From assembly GCA_944472135.2 (NCBI GenBank), contig CALYDD020000421.1, forward strand, positions 1 through 64,000: DNA of 64,000 bases, read 5' to 3'. The notes beneath the pieces are model-generated. The model ran no database searches and was not told where the DNA came from. It saw only the letters and a program-made list of their open reading frames with translations. Every line of letters begins with the position of its first letter. Position 1 is the stretch's first letter. Below, piece after piece: positions 12,202-24,217 of this stretch. Source of the DNA: Trichobilharzia regenti. Taxonomy: Eukaryota > Platyhelminthes > Trematoda > Strigeidida > Schistosomatidae. The translations under genes were made by a program, and so were the position numbers.

Positions 12202-14412
12202 ATGATACTCTGCTCTCTGCTTTTCTCACCACTAAATACAGGAAACAAACAAGATTCAGGAGGCACAATATGTCGTAGTTACAAATATACAGACTGGGGA
12301 TTAGTCCAAGAACTTATTCGACTCTGTCAATGGGATGACTATTTTACCACTGACTCCCTGGAGGCCGTAGTAACCCTATTTTACAGGAATGTTACCCTTT
12401 GTCTAGATACAGTTGCTCCAAAGAAAATGGTGAAATTAAGTAGACACCGAGCTGAATATATTCCAAGGGCACACCGCAATAAGTTAAGGAAGCTGAAGAA
12501 ACAGTACTATTCCACTAAGGATGTATCACTACTGCTCTCAATCCACGAGACTCTTGAATCTATCAAGCGCCTACGCTCTCAAAAGGACCTCGACGAAGAG
12601 TTAACGGCACTTGAAAGTACCTCCAAAGTTTATAACTTAACGGCACTTCTTAAAAAACGAATGCAGTCGGTGAGGGAAATCCCCTACCTACTTCACGACA
12701 AAGTAATCTACAATGAGCCTGCCACTATCTGTGAACTTTTCAGTGATTGGTTTGCAAACTTTAGTTTAGAAACACATACGCCTGGTGAAACCGCCCCCGT
12801 TACTAGCTCTTCCCTTGAAAGCATTGCGTTCACTAATAAATTAATAGTACCAGCAATTAAAAGCCTTAAACCTTCCACTAGTACGGGATCGGATGGCCTC
12901 GCTTCGACAATTTTCAAAAACAGTGGGTGTGATATACCCCTGTTGCTTCTTAAATTCTTCTCAATATCTATGGACACTGGCACTTACGCTAGTGAGTGGA
13001 AAACTAGCTTCATAATTCCACACTACAAATCTGGTGATAAGGCAAATGTCCGTAATTACAGACCCATAAATATAACCCCAGTTATCTCACGAATTATGGA
13101 GAAAGTTGTAAAAGATCAATTGTCAGACTACCTAATTAGGGAAGATCTTGTTACAAGGTCTCAACACGGATTTCTCAAAAATAGGTCCTGCGTTACTTGC
13201 CACTTCGACTTTTTCAACTGCATCACTAGTAGTCGTGAAGCACGTAAGCTAGTCGTTGTTTACTACTTCGATATATCTAGGGCATTTGACATGGTATCTC
13301 ACAGTATTCTCTTTGAGAAGCTGTACTCTTGTGGAATTCGCAACCCATTAATGAACTGGTTAAAATCATTTTTAAGCAACAGGGTACAAATAACCAAAGT
13401 TGAATCTGTATTGTCTCATCCTAGGCAGATCTCAAGTGGGGTTGTGCAAGGTAGTGTCCTAGGTCCACTTTTAATCACAGTCTACATTAACAGCATCTGC
13501 AAGTGCTTCACCTCAGGTAAACCATTCCTATATGCTGACGACCTCAAAGTCGTCTACTCCTGCTACACTCATGAATTAAGCGATATGGTTAATAAAATAC
13601 ATCTTGAACTAAGTAGTCTCGCAACATGGTGTGCTGAATCCTGTCTAAACTTTAACATTGACAAATGCGGCTGGGTTTGTATCGGAAACAGTAACCTTGA
13701 TCTAACTCTTGAAATAAATGGGCGAAAACTAGCTAAGCTCAACTCAGTCGTAGATCTCGGTATTAGATACTCTAGTAACCTAACGTTCTCTGAACAGACT
13801 GATTATGCCAGACGTAAAACACGAAGGCTGATAGGATGCATAACACGCAATTTCTTTTGTTGTGAAACTAGGGTTTTATTATACAAAGTATGTGTCCGAC
13901 CTATCTTAGAATACTGCCCGTTTATTTTTAGCGGACTCAGACAAAATGACAAGCTTAAATTAGAGGGAGTGCAACGGCAATTTACCTCAAGAACTCTTGG
14001 TTTAGAAAGTGGTCTGGAATACCATGAGCGATGCGAAAGACTAAGATTAGAACCCCTCTGGAAAAGACGCCTTAAGCTAAACCTTATCTTTTACTATAAG
14101 CTAACTAATCTTCTCTTGCATTCCTCCGAGCCAATAACTAAACCTACCACTGTCATCAGTTACAATCTTAGAAATCATCACAACCTAGCTGCTATAGATC
14201 ACTGTCAGACTTACGTGCGGTACAACTTCTTCTTAAATAAGTTTTCAGTCATTTGGAATAGACTACCAGCTAATGTGCGTGATGCAAACACACTTCCAGT
14301 GTTCATCTCTTCAGTCACCAGACTGCTCAAAGATGACAATGAACTTCTACGTCTGACTCTTACACCCTCTTTTTCACCCTACATAGATATTTTAAGTTCT
14401 TTAAACGTGTAG
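12202..14412 (+). CDS. Non-LTR reverse transcriptase (CR1-like)
   Basis: A 736-codon open frame. Segments in order: an SDH end of the endonuclease just at its start, a GSDGLAS motif near residue 230, IIPHYKSGDKANVRNYRPI near 270-290, the FDISRAFDMVSH palm region near 355, GVVQGSVLGP near 415, FLYADDLKVVYS at about 442 (catalytic Asp pair 446-447), then a thumb and a carboxy-terminal conserved region ending SVIWNRLP. It synthesises cDNA at a nicked target. The ATG is internal to the ancestral ORF2 and not a true start. It is the best preserved part of this LINE, though its upstream half is broken. Confidence 0.85.
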   Translation: MILCSLLFSPLNTGNKQDSGGTICRSYKYTDWGLVQELIRLCQWDDYFTTDSLEAVVTLFYRNVTLCLDTVAPKKMVKLSRHRAEYIPRAHRNKLRKLKKQYYSTKDVSLLLSIHETLESIKRLRSQKDLDEELTALESTSKVYNLTALLKKRMQSVREIPYLLHDKVIYNEPATICELFSDWFANFSLETHTPGETAPVTSSSLESIAFTNKLIVPAIKSLKPSTSTGSDGLASTIFKNSGCDIPLLLLKFFSISMDTGTYASEWKTSFIIPHYKSGDKANVRNYRPINITPVISRIMEKVVKDQLSDYLIREDLVTRSQHGFLKNRSCVTCHFDFFNCITSSREARKLVVVYYFDISRAFDMVSHSILFEKLYSCGIRNPLMNWLKSFLSNRVQITKVESVLSHPRQISSGVVQGSVLGPLLITVYINSICKCFTSGKPFLYADDLKVVYSCYTHELSDMVNKIHLELSSLATWCAESCLNFNIDKCGWVCIGNSNLDLTLEINGRKLAKLNSVVDLGIRYSSNLTFSEQTDYARRKTRRLIGCITRNFFCCETRVLLYKVCVRPILEYCPFIFSGLRQNDKLKLEGVQRQFTSRTLGLESGLEYHERCERLRLEPLWKRRLKLNLIFYYKLTNLLLHSSEPITKPTTVISYNLRNHHNLAAIDHCQTYVRYNFFLNKFSVIWNRLPANVRDANTLPVFISSVTRLLKDDNELLRLTLTPSFSPYIDILSSLNV

Positions 14413-15376
14413 TTACAACCAACTACAATTATAAGTTTTAATATTATTGGAACTAGATGATAAACATTTCTACACAGGACAGTAATATTAGTTCACACAT
14501 AATATAAAAGTTAGCATAACGGGACTAGTTAGTTAGTGAACAAAAATAACCATAGTTACTAGATAGAATATATATGTATTTATTTATTAATCACTCCTTA
14601 AGGACGCCTCCTGCTTTCTTTTGCTTTGCTGTTGTTTGTCTTCTTTTTTCTCTCACCATTTTAGCTTCCATTTGACTTTTTGAATGAGAATGAATAATGT
14701 GGATATTTGACCATTTACAATGACAAATGATCTGCAAACATTATTGGTCCCGTATCTTTCAGTTGCCTAGTTAATAACGAATTAACTTTCCCCATGACGC
14801 AACCTGGATTACATTTGTGGAATATACTCTTATACCAATGGAAAAGTATCAATTTGTAGTACGACGTCACGATTGTAACTTACAACATAACTGATCGTAT
14901 CTGTAAAAATAGCTTTCTTATTACCCAATTTGGATATAAATCAAAAATTAGATTCGGACTTGTACACACCTAAGTTATATTGTGGAATTACTTCAAGCTT
15001 TATTTTTTCCAAAGTATTTTTAATCCATCCAAAACTTACTTGGGTTTTTTGTTAATGCGAAGTCAATATTCCTATATTTCTTGATGTGCTCCATTGAATG
15101 ACTGGTTATCATATTGTTCCCACAAACCAAAGACAAAAACGTCAGCAACCATGTAATTTAACCATAAACCAAATTTATGAAATTTAAATAATGCTTATCC
15201 ATGCCTGTACATTTGGTGTGTCCTACACAGGTAGGAAAAAATATGTATTTTATTAAAACATTATTATTAGGTATGACTGCTAATCGTATATGTAATTTAT
15301 CATATTGATGATGTCTGTAAACTGGCGTCCCTCATGTACAAAATGAGAATTTATTTTCATTATCATTATCATCAAT
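14413..15376 (+). other. 3' untranslated region of the CR1-like LINE
   Basis: AT-rich, no frames. Ends near CTGTAAACTGGCGTCCCTC followed by ATTTATTTTCATTATCATTATCATC, which looks like the short tandem tail at which such elements are reverse transcribed. Assignment of the end is inference. Confidence 0.5.
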
Positions 15377-15386
15377 AAGAGAGAAT

Positions 15387-15900
15387 ATAGGTCATCTACA
15401 GTTATACCATATAAAGAGGGGACATCTGAGGCCCTACGTGGGATTCTAAATAAAGCAGGAATTAGGGTAGCATTTAAAGTTACAAACTCACTCAGGGACA
15501 AACTGTGTAGGTTAAAGGACCCAGTTGACCCAATTAAACAAAATAATATAATTTACAAAATAACCTACTGTGACTGTCAGTTAAGTCAACTTAACAGATC
15601 AAACTAGTAGGTCAGGTGTAGTTAGATTTTCGGAAAATAAGAATTTAGCTAAGGTAAGAATGGTTGACCCCGAGAAGATAAACAATTTAGAAAAAAGCTC
15701 ACCAATTGCAATGCATGCATTGACACACAACCACACAATCGGATGGGAGAGGGTTAAAATTCTAAAAAGTAATCTAGATAGGTGGAGAGAGAGGTTGATT
15801 ATTGAATCCTTGTTCATCGAGTCTACACCCAGCACATGTAATAAGAATGACTCATCACTCATACCCGTAATATGGAAAATACTACTACTAAACAAGTGAA
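15387..15900 (+). pseudogene. Penelope-like element, C-terminal GIY-YIG region
   Basis: Two frames joined by a shift near 15600. The first reads VIPYKEGTSEALRGILNK, then FKVTNSLRDKLCRLKDPVD and IIYKITYCDC, the segment that precedes the YIG motif in Penelope-like proteins. The YIG motif itself is missing. The second reads SPIAMHALTHNHTIGWERVK, then RWRERLIIESLFIE and P-TCNKND, the distal part of the same nuclease domain. A second copy of the distal part is at 54592-54815. The frameshift and loss of the catalytic core mean it is non-functional. Confidence 0.75.
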
Positions 15901-16436
15901 GCAAGGACGAAATATGACACACTATTGGCAACCATGGCTTTAATATCTCGAATCAACAGCGAGAAGGCTTAACAGAAGTTCCACATATGCAGGTTTCGAA
16001 TTACCCCTAGAGAAATTAGTTTCACTAAAACATTAGAACAGATAACAGTGAATATAGTCCAACTCTCTTATGAGGGTTAGTAGTATGAGGCTTTCAGGAA
16101 AATTAGGTGTGTAACAATAGGATGAATATCAGCATATTATATCACTAAAATGCAGTTGTAGTTAAAGTTTGAATCCAAGTAAACTCCAATAAAAATAAAA
16201 ATAATTTCGTATATGATGGTTCGTATTTGGCTGTTAAACAAACCTATAATCAGAGTGAGAACTCATCACTTATCTGTACCTTCATCTCAGTGAGTAACTG
16301 TGTTTCCTCTGTAACGTGAAGTAAAGGTCTGTCGATGTAAGCGCTAGTGAAATACAATGCAGTTGTGGAGTTCTTTTGAACGGATAAGTCTCAGATAGGT
16401 CAGGTGTATAGAGTAACACTTCGGCTAACTAATAGC
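15901..16436. other. Unassigned stretch
   Basis: May include the 3' untranslated end of the Penelope-like fragment (an A-rich AATAAAAATAAAAAT stretch at about 16188-16203), otherwise nothing recognised. Confidence 0.35.
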
Positions 16437-17310
16437 TCGTCGGTTTTCATCAGTGAAACTTAACTGGCTTCAAATTTGTTATGTGATTTGTGTGGTGATG
16501 ACAATGTTTTTGCAGTGGTTTTCATCCTGAACGATCAGCGACAAACATGGTTTTGGTTTGATGGCAAAATGGAAAATATTATGTGAAGATGAACCGAATG
16601 CTCGCGTGAAGTAGTGAAGCCGGATAGAATTGCAGGCTGTCAATCGTGTGGAAGGGATATGTTCCAACGTTGATCAGTGTTCCACTCGAGGAGGCAGGCA
16701 ATGAATGAATTCTGTTATTGGTGATGATGATAAACATTTCAAGTCAATGCATTGTGATTGGTTTGTTCAAATTAAGATAATCAGTCTGATTGTAAGCAAG
16801 TAGAAATTCACCGAATCATCTACTTTTTTATTTTTGAGCCACAATGAACATAATTGCATGGTGGCTTGCAAAAAATGTAATACGCATATGCTTCAGGATT
16901 ACCGAAGGAAGCAGTGATTACCTGTAATAAAACCAACAACCATACCACAAATATCCATTTTGCAAAAATGATACAAAATTGCGAGAAAATGCGATTACAA
17001 CATTAAATTCGTCATTTTCGGAAGAAAGCTGTTACAAAATTTTGTATTTCACCCTTTTCGTTACAATATATACCGATCTGACTTTTCGCATACGCACACG
17101 CACTATACTACTTATATAGGTGAATTAAGCGACCAAGCATATCATTCGAATATCATCGTTCGTAAATCACCTTGTGCAGTATACTTTTGCTTACAGTGTC
17201 CTCACTCAGCAGTTACAACAGTTCATGCATTTTATGCTAATTTCTTGGTGTGATCATGCACCAGAATGTAGGAAATGCTCTTTCATATTAGTTAATAATA
17301 TTACTTGCTA
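16437..17310 (-). repeat. Module A repeat, reverse copy
   Basis: Reverse complement of the 1745-2800 repeat, starting with CCTGAACGATCAGCGAC and ending near ACCAGAATGTAGG. Retains the 30-base hairpin at 16837-16866 with one mismatch. Followed by a linker and module B in forward orientation, the same composite arrangement seen in reverse at 39062-41390. Confidence 0.75.
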
Positions 17311-17317
17311 CAACAGT

Positions 17318-17890
17318 GCTCAAGTTTTACACATATATTAATGTGAGTTATGGAAGAAAGGCACTTTCATTAGTTCTCAGGAGTGACTCACTTGACAATC
17401 ACATTCACTCCATTGTCAATGACATGACATGTATTCAGTTTGATTTCTCTGAGAATCATTTCGATTGATTGACTGATTTCGGCCAACTTAATAAACACAG
17501 GGCTCAAACTTGATGATGATCAACGACGGATGATGTGACTGAGGCTCAGATCATCTAGCGTATTCTCATTGGTCCAATGTATGCCTGTCTTCCTGGTCTC
17601 ATTCTCAATTTTGTCGCATAATCCAGTCCACTACAATCAGGAATATGACTCGTGATAGTAGGCAGCTTTTTCAGTACATGATCAAATACAACGAGCCCGG
17701 CTTTCTATCATAATTCTTGAACGAAGTCGCAACCATAGAAACCGCCTACGATTTCTCGTGGATTCGAAGGGTGTACTGCTGAAAAGCCTTGAATCAGGAT
17801 AAAATCAAATCTAATCATCCTTGATTCTCAATGGTTTTGTGACTAATGGTGGCTCCAGGTGAAATCCAACTTGAAGTTTTCTCAATCTGA
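17318..17890 (+). repeat. Module B repeat, forward copy
   Basis: Matches 2797-3360 with few differences. Together with 16437-17310 it forms the full A-linker-B composite. Confidence 0.75.
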
Positions 17891-18195
17891 TCTCTGCTTC
17901 TTCAATTGATAATTCAGAAATGAGATCAATTTCGGATATTTGACCCGGTTTGTTCAAATTTTGGAACCGTTCTCATCGTATTTGCATCAAGACTGAAGGA
18001 AAATAAACTTAATTTAGTGAATTTTTTTATATATAGAATGCGTCTTTCAAAGACCACAATATGAATCTGTGGTTCAGTGATATAATAGTCGTATTAGTCG
18101 ATTCTCCGTACATATTTTGAAATATTTTTCTATTTTGAGTATCATAGAGAACATTATCACTTGACAAAGATAATAATAACAATAACAATAACAAT

Positions 18196-18262
18196 TTCGC
18201 TTTATTCCAGAAACAGTACTTGTGGTACAGTGTGGAATTTTCAGCACATATCTACAATATTG
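18196..18262 (-). other. LINE 3' end shared with SINE tail
   Basis: On the minus strand it reads GATATGTGCTGAAAATTCCA followed by CACTGTACCACAAGTACTGT. The SINE copies read GATATCTATGCTGAAAATTCCA, then a similar TGTACCA...ATACAGT. I estimate about 70% match over 60 bases by eye. Confidence 0.6.
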
Positions 18263-19101
18263 CATCTAATTTCATCGTACTTTTATAAGAAGTATTATAA
18301 AAAAATAAAATATATAAAAAAAACAAGAAAAAACCAAAAAAAGAAACACAGAAATAACAAAAAAATGCCAATAAAAATACCAAATAAAAAGGAAGATCAA
18401 CACAAATAATGAAAAAATATTTCAGTATTGGTTAGTGGAAGCTACGATATGTGTATCCTTGGTGAACAGTAACAGCTATAATCATACGGGAAATTATGAG
18501 ATGTTCTTAAAAAATGTTTATAGCCAAGATGATCAGTTAATTTGATTGAACAACACTAAGCACTCATAAGATAAACATTTCAGGTTGTGTTTTTTTTATT
18601 GTCAGCACTAATGCGGTTGTTTGTAGTGGTAGTGTGAGGAATCATGCATAATACAAAATTTTTTAAGATGGTGATAGTGGCAATAACAAACAAGATTGTC
18701 AGTTAAATGGTGCCGAAAAAAGAACAACCACAAAACTAATGTTACATGATGGTTAATGACGGGACAATTTTTAATAATCATAGTGATAATATAGTCGGAC
18801 CCAGTAGATGTACAAAGAAGGAATAGAATAAAGAATAAAAATGTAAGCCAATGATAATAATTTTCAGCAGCTAAGTATGTTTAAGAAGGTTGTTCACTAT
18901 AGAGTACAAATAAGAGAGTGTAAGGGGGAAATAACAAGGGCCGAAATTATGTTATTAACAACAAAGCTAGTCATAGGTTTCACGCTTAACATTGTCTCTG
19001 TCACTTAGAACACGGGCTAAATATGGTATCGTTGAGTTCCTATACTTGGTTGTACGAGCATATATTATTTTGTGCTGATTTCTGGTTCTACCTGATGAGA
19101 T

Positions 19102-21765
19102 TCAGGGAGAGAGTTGGGAATAGAGGGGGTGTTGGGGGTCAGAGAGTATGGTTTTAGACCATTTCTCACATGTATTCAGATGCTTATCCACTAATGTTGT
19201 GACGAGCTGACTGAGTTTTACACCGCTAGTCCTGCTAACTACCTTCAACATCCTTCTCAGGATGGTATAATCCTTTTTCAGTAACCCAGGAAAGACTAAC
19301 GGGGAACAGTAAAGTAGAATAGGTAGGATACGAGAGTTGACAAATTGTGAAAGCAGAGGTTGATGGACTCCAGTTGGTCTGAGTTTCTTAATGTAGTAGG
19401 TTAGACGAAACGCTTTCTTGGAAATCATTTGGATATGAGATGACCAGGTAAGGTCGGAAGATATAACTAATCCGAGGTATTTTGCATTAGACTTTGTTTC
19501 AATTATAGTCCCCTCAATTCTACAGACATCATGAGTGCTTACTGGTGTTTGTAGATCTCGTTTATGCCTAAAGGAGAAGTCGACAGTCTGGCATTTTGAG
19601 GGATTCAGCGTTAGGCCATTTAGTTTAGACCACTGACTGATGTCCGACAGGAAGCTATTTAATTTGAAGCAGTCTGACTGAGACTTAACGGGAAGCGAAA
19701 CAGTCAGGTCATCTGCATATTTGACGAAGTTGATTTCGTCTGAGAGAGGTAAGTCATGTAAGAAGAAGGAAAAGAGAAACGGCGAGAGAACAGCACCCTG
19801 AGGAACACCAGCTTCAGTAAGCAAAGGAGAGGAAGCTACACCATTATATACCGTGTACTGCATCCTATTGGAGAAGTAAGAGTGCAGCCAGTTGATAGCC
19901 CAGGACTCAGTTTGTGTAAGGCTAAGCTTGTTTAACAAAAGGCCTCTAGGTACAGAGTCAAAAGCAGATGTGTAATCAAGGAGAGTACAACAGACATACT
20001 TGGCCCCTTTGTCTAAGGAGGATACAATGTTGTGATGAAACACAGCAGCAGCATCCAAAGTACTTCTACCCTGTTTATAAGCAAACTGCTTTGGATCGTC
20101 TGAGAAGCTTAGGGAGGGAATGAGTTTTTGTAACAGTAATTTCTCCATCAGTTTCAAAAAAGGAGAGGTAATGGCAATTGGTCTAAACTTAACACTATCT
20201 CCAGAACCAGACTTGGGTACAGGGATGATTTTAATATCTTTCCACAGAGAAGGTACATTATTATTAGAAAAAGAAGTATTGAAAATGCTTGTAAGTGGGT
20301 TACTTAAAATATCAGCACATTTCTTTAAAACAATGGCAGGTATACCATCACGGCCTAGACTCTGGGAAGGTTTAAGAGATTTCAAACATTTAAGAACATC
20401 AGAAGTATTGAAACGATGAAAGTCACTGGTCGTGTTATCAGTTAAATTGAAGGCAGAAAGGACATTTGGAGGGCGGATAAAAGATCTATTGAGAGTATTT
20501 ACATCAATAGAAGAGGCAAAATTATTATGCTTACCACAACCAGTAATTTCTCTAAAAAGCTTCCATATGTTTTCTGAGGTTTTACAAGATAGTATTGTTT
20601 GATTATAAATGTTGTTTAGTCTCTTGATTTCAGATTTAATTTGGGTGTTTATCTTCTTAAGACCAGATTTATTCTTTGTCTTGTACAGCTTCTCTTTTTC
20701 TCTACGAAGTTTTTTGAGATGAGGGGAAGCGAAACGATCCATTCTTTTGAAAATTATCTGTTTTGGACAGCATATATCAAGACAGAATTTAAGATAGTCA
20801 GTCAAATTGGAAATAGTATCATCCAGTTTGTGTTCGTTGAAAAGTTCCCAGTTAGTGTCATTTAGCATGCATCTTAGTTTGAGCATATTTTCTTGTGAGT
20901 AACACCTTTCCTGTGTTTTCTTGGACAGATTTGAGAAGATATTAAAGTGAGATCTGCTGTATATCTTAGGTAATATCCGAATAATACAATGATCTGAGTT
21001 CATGATAGGAGCATGTCGGCGTACTTCATATATTTCCTTATCATTAATGAACACCAGGTCAAGGGTTTTATCAAGTCGAGTAGGGAATTTAACAATATTG
21101 GCATGACCTAATGATAGGAGGAAAGAACAATCACGACAGTTAAAATCTCCTGTGACAACTGATAAAGAGTTTTCAAGATGTGTAACGGCGAATTCAGTGA
21201 ATTCATCAGCAAAATCAGATAGATCAGATGCAGAACAGCCAGGAGTAACATAAATGTTAGAGATGAAGACGTATTTAAACTTGGATAAGTGTTTCGGGCG
21301 GCATTTGACCGTTATACAGTCAATAAAGTTATTAGAGTAAGAAAAACATACTTTATTTGAAGTTGACCATTGAGAATGAATGAAAGTTGCAACACCTCCA
21401 CCTCTTTTCTTTCTGGAGCATAGTCGATCTTGTCTAAACAATGTAACACCATTTAGGGAAACCAGATTGTCATCGTAGAGTTCATGGAGCCATGTTTATT
21501 GTAATGCAACAATCGCCGTATTGTGATAAGTATCAGATGATAAGAGAGACTGGAGATGCATAATTTTGTTGGGAAGTGAACGGCAGTTTGAAGTGACAAT
21601 AACAGGAATGGTTGTACGATATAAAGGTGTCTGTTTAAGTGCATGCTGCCAGCCAGCGTGATGTTTTCTCTTAAATTTATTAGATGCATTATTAGTTGCA
21701 TGAAAGTCATATGGTTTAAAACGTTTAATGAATGAATTACTGTATTTTATGCGATTTGCGATCAT
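19102..21765 (-). pseudogene. Endonuclease/reverse transcriptase ORF with one nonsense codon
   Basis: From the ATG at 21763-21765 the frame runs 888 codons to 19102 with a single TAA at 21496-21498. Endonuclease motifs: SNCRSLPNK (Asn) near residue 60, then the stop exactly where the conserved catalytic Glu of E-TWL is expected. Next come RGGGVATF, VVTGDFNCRD (about 97 residues into the downstream 779-codon frame) and MNSDHCII. Polymerase: KIIPVPKSG-D, FRPIAITS, LLDYTSAFDSVPR, AGVPQGAVLSP and FVKYADDLTVS (catalytic YADD about residue 574 of that frame), followed by KYLGLVISSDL. A single base change would produce the stop, so the copy looks young. The product would act on RNA of its own family and DNA targets in the nucleus. 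Confidence 0.85.
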
Positions 21766-22150
21766 ATTTTATTAAAATTAGGAATGAAAACATGACTTAT
21801 TAGATGCAAAATTTAGATGCAGGAAAAAGGTAGCCCAGATGTCAAACAGGCCGCCAAGATGCAAGTATATTCGGCTGGTCAGTCTCCAACCAGGACAAAA
21901 TATGTGTCCTTGGTTACTTACAGCTCTAGTCAACACCGGAAACAACAGGTATGGTTATTTTCTACAGTAAGCGATTGAAGGCAATTCAGAGTCTCCTGCA
22001 TTTGTCAATCTTCTAAACCCGGTGATCGCCTTGCGAAACCGTTGGATCAAATTCAGGCAACACCAAGGCAGTAAGTTCCAAGCCAACATGATACCGCCTC
22101 CTGCTATATTATCAATAACTGCTTGGTTGTCTTTTTTTAACTAAAAAGAC

Positions 22151-23018
22151 CACCTGATCATAAGAATCAAATAGGATACCTTCCTCCCAAAACACCTTCT
22201 TAAGGCCGAGTATCACTAAACCAGAATCTGAGTGGTTTGAATTGATTCAAGACTCCGAAATAGGTTTAATTGAGTCCATCGTTGTCATGAGTACGACTCG
22301 AAGTGAGCGCAGTGACCATTCAGTGTTTAGAATCATTCAGTCTGGGTGGGAAGCACTACTGTTTGAGGTGGGTAGTTTCTCACCTCAGTGAGTAATATAC
22401 ACCGCCATGTGTTCAACCATCCTCATGAGTATTATTGACCACCTCAAATATATTCCATGAGCTTCAGAAGAGAAGAAAACAAGAAAATGTTCATACTTGT
22501 AGAATAAAATGCGACACAAATCCTGAAACTAGGTCTTTGTTTATAGAAAGAAATGGTTTATCCAGCCTCACTATGGCATAGTAGGAACTGCTTTCTTGTG
22601 TGATTGATCTAACACTTTACCTGGCCTGACTTTCCTTTGATTTCATGTTTTCTCCTTGACATTCTTCTTTATTCTCGGTATTATCCTGTATTATTTCTAA
22701 AGTACTTTGCTTCATTCAGTTAACAAGTGTTTGAAGTGAGTCATATATTATTTCAATATGCCGACTTGCTTGTACTCGCTTTCGGGCAAATTTATGCTTT
22801 AGTCTCCGAAGAGGATGCAAACGCACCAATGACTGAAAAAAAATTCATAGCTCTTAAGGTTAAATTTGGTACTCAAACTTTAATCTATCCATAATTTGTC
22901 TCTGTTCTACCTCGAAACAAACGTGATAACTCCGTAATTAGTCTGCTCTAAACCTAACCAGTCCTTAGTGAAAGACTAAGCCAAATCTTCCTCAAACCCA
23001 ACCTAGATCCTACCAGAT
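22151..23018. other. Unassigned stretch
   Basis: No gene or known repeat recognised. Confidence 0.4.
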
Positions 23019-23216
23019 TTGATTTTTTGATTTTTTTAAATTTTTGATTACAGCTTAATTCCACACTGTATTTTTGGCACAAGTATGTAATTTTCAGCAT
23101 GTATATCGGTAGCCCAAATTTTGCAGACCGAGCATAGATATCAGGTGTGCGTTGGAAGGGGTTCGAACCTCGGACCATGTGCATGGTCGGCGAGAGTCCT
23201 AACCACTGTGCCACCG
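23019..23216 (-). mobile_element. tRNA-derived SINE (family T), minus strand
   Basis: On the minus strand it starts CGGTGGCACAGTGGTTAGG (A box) and has a B box GGTTCGAACCC (complement at about 23159-23169). A 3' body follows (ACACCTGATATCTATG..., CAAAATTTGGGCTACCGATAT, CTGAAAATT, ACAGTGTGGAAT), then a variable ATTTAAAAAAATC-type tail at about 23021-23040. Related copies are at 36010-36197, 49018-49192 and 62914-63110. It is not autonomous. Its tail resembles LINE-2's 3' end. It lacks the hammerhead core of the other SINE family. Confidence 0.8.
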
Positions 23217-23668
23217 TTTAATATCATAACACTTCATTAACCATTCTTTTCATGAGTATAGTGGGATTAACAGGCTTCAATAGCTTCCTGAGTGAGCGTT
23301 CTAAAGAAATTGGTACGCCCAGTGTCTGAAGTTTAACTTCGCCTTACACGTCACTTCACCTTATTCAAGAGTTGTTTTCAGTGCCTTTTATCCCATTAAG
23401 TTGCATGTATGCAGCTGTGGCGTGACTCAATTTCATTCTACCCAGTTTTTCTCAATAATTCTATTCGAAATATGCCTTTTTCTATGAAAATCTTATCACA
23501 CACTCCCTTCATTTGCCTAGATTTGTATATCTGTAATTATTTAATGCTTTGTTACATCTGCACTATAACGTAATAGTTTCCTTTGTATTTATATGTCGAC
23601 TTCCATCATGATTTAGAGGTGTGATTGTTTATGTGGAGTAATCGGCTAATGAGTTCTTCATGTTAATG
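23217..23668. other. Unassigned flank of Gypsy-1
   Basis: Nothing recognised. Confidence 0.4.
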
Positions 23669-23672
23669 AATA

Positions 23673-24061
23673 TGTAGTGCACATTGTACCTTTGAACTTT
23701 TGTTTAAACTGACTCACCCACGGTGATCCACGTTTTACCTTTTGACTTGTGAGTCTTCCTTACGTTCATAGGTTCGCTCTCTTGTTGTGCTCTCTTTCTG
23801 CACACTCTCCGAGCCTACCTCCAGCAACGTCTGCAGATAAGTTGTACGACTTCTTTATTTATTGAATTTTATATTTCGTTGAATAAAATATAATTCTCCC
23901 AGGTACTCTTGTCACATCAAGTCTTTTTACAACGATACAGTTCGTCAGTATTTGCGCGTCGAGTAGTGTACTGCTAAGCTTAGTAGGTCGCAAAACGGTG
24001 AAGAAGTTTGTAAGGGTGTTTAGAGTATAGGTCCACTCTAAGCCGTAGTAGAACTCTTACA
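23673..24061 (+). repeat. 5' LTR of Gypsy-1
   Basis: Begins TGTAGTGCACATTG and ends AACTCTTACA (TG...CA). It includes an AATAAA at about 23881-23886, a possible poly(A) signal. Near-identical to the 3' LTR. Confidence 0.95.
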
Positions 24062-24063
24062 AG

Positions 24064-24080
24064 TGGTGAGCCCGTTTTCA
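24064..24080 (+). promoter_or_regulatory. Putative primer-binding site of Gypsy-1
   Basis: TGGTGAGCCCG begins two bases after the 5' LTR, the place and TGG start expected for binding a tRNA 3' end. The tRNA partner is not identified. Confidence 0.55.
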
Positions 24081-24217
24081 CCGTTTTCCGCTATAGTAGC
24101 TTAACGTGTTAACGATTCTTTTTACGTACCGTTTATTTTGTTATTTTTTTTCCTTTCACGCACGGTTATAAAGATTCGATTTGTTTTCTTTGTACTTATA
24201 TTGGTTTTTTTATCACC

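Larger units (their letters stand above)
9999..15376 (+). mobile_element. Decayed CR1-like non-LTR retrotransposon (LINE-1 of this window)
   Basis: The order ORF1, APE-type endonuclease, reverse transcriptase, 3' UTR is visible over about 5.4 kb. The likely 3' end is a microsatellite-like tail (TCATTATCATTATCATC) at about 15358-15374. Breaks: ORF1 has shifts near 10300 and 10625; the endonuclease part has stops at 11849 and 12083 and a shift near 12185; the polymerase frame is open. The CR1/Jockey assignment rests on domain order and the YADD-type polymerase. The 5' end and family name are unknown. Confidence 0.75.
18166..22150 (-). mobile_element. Nearly intact non-LTR retrotransposon (LINE-2 of this window), minus strand
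   Basis: A single-ORF element (endonuclease plus reverse transcriptase) with a long 3' UTR (18195-19101) and a tandem ATTGTT/ATT tail at about 18166-18194. Upstream of its ATG at 21765 is a region without frames that may be the 5' UTR; the 5' end (about 22150) is a guess. The final 70 bases before the tail (18196-18262) resemble the 3' tail of the tRNA SINE at 23019, 36010, 49018 and 62914. The CR1/Jockey-like assignment is tentative. Confidence 0.75.
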
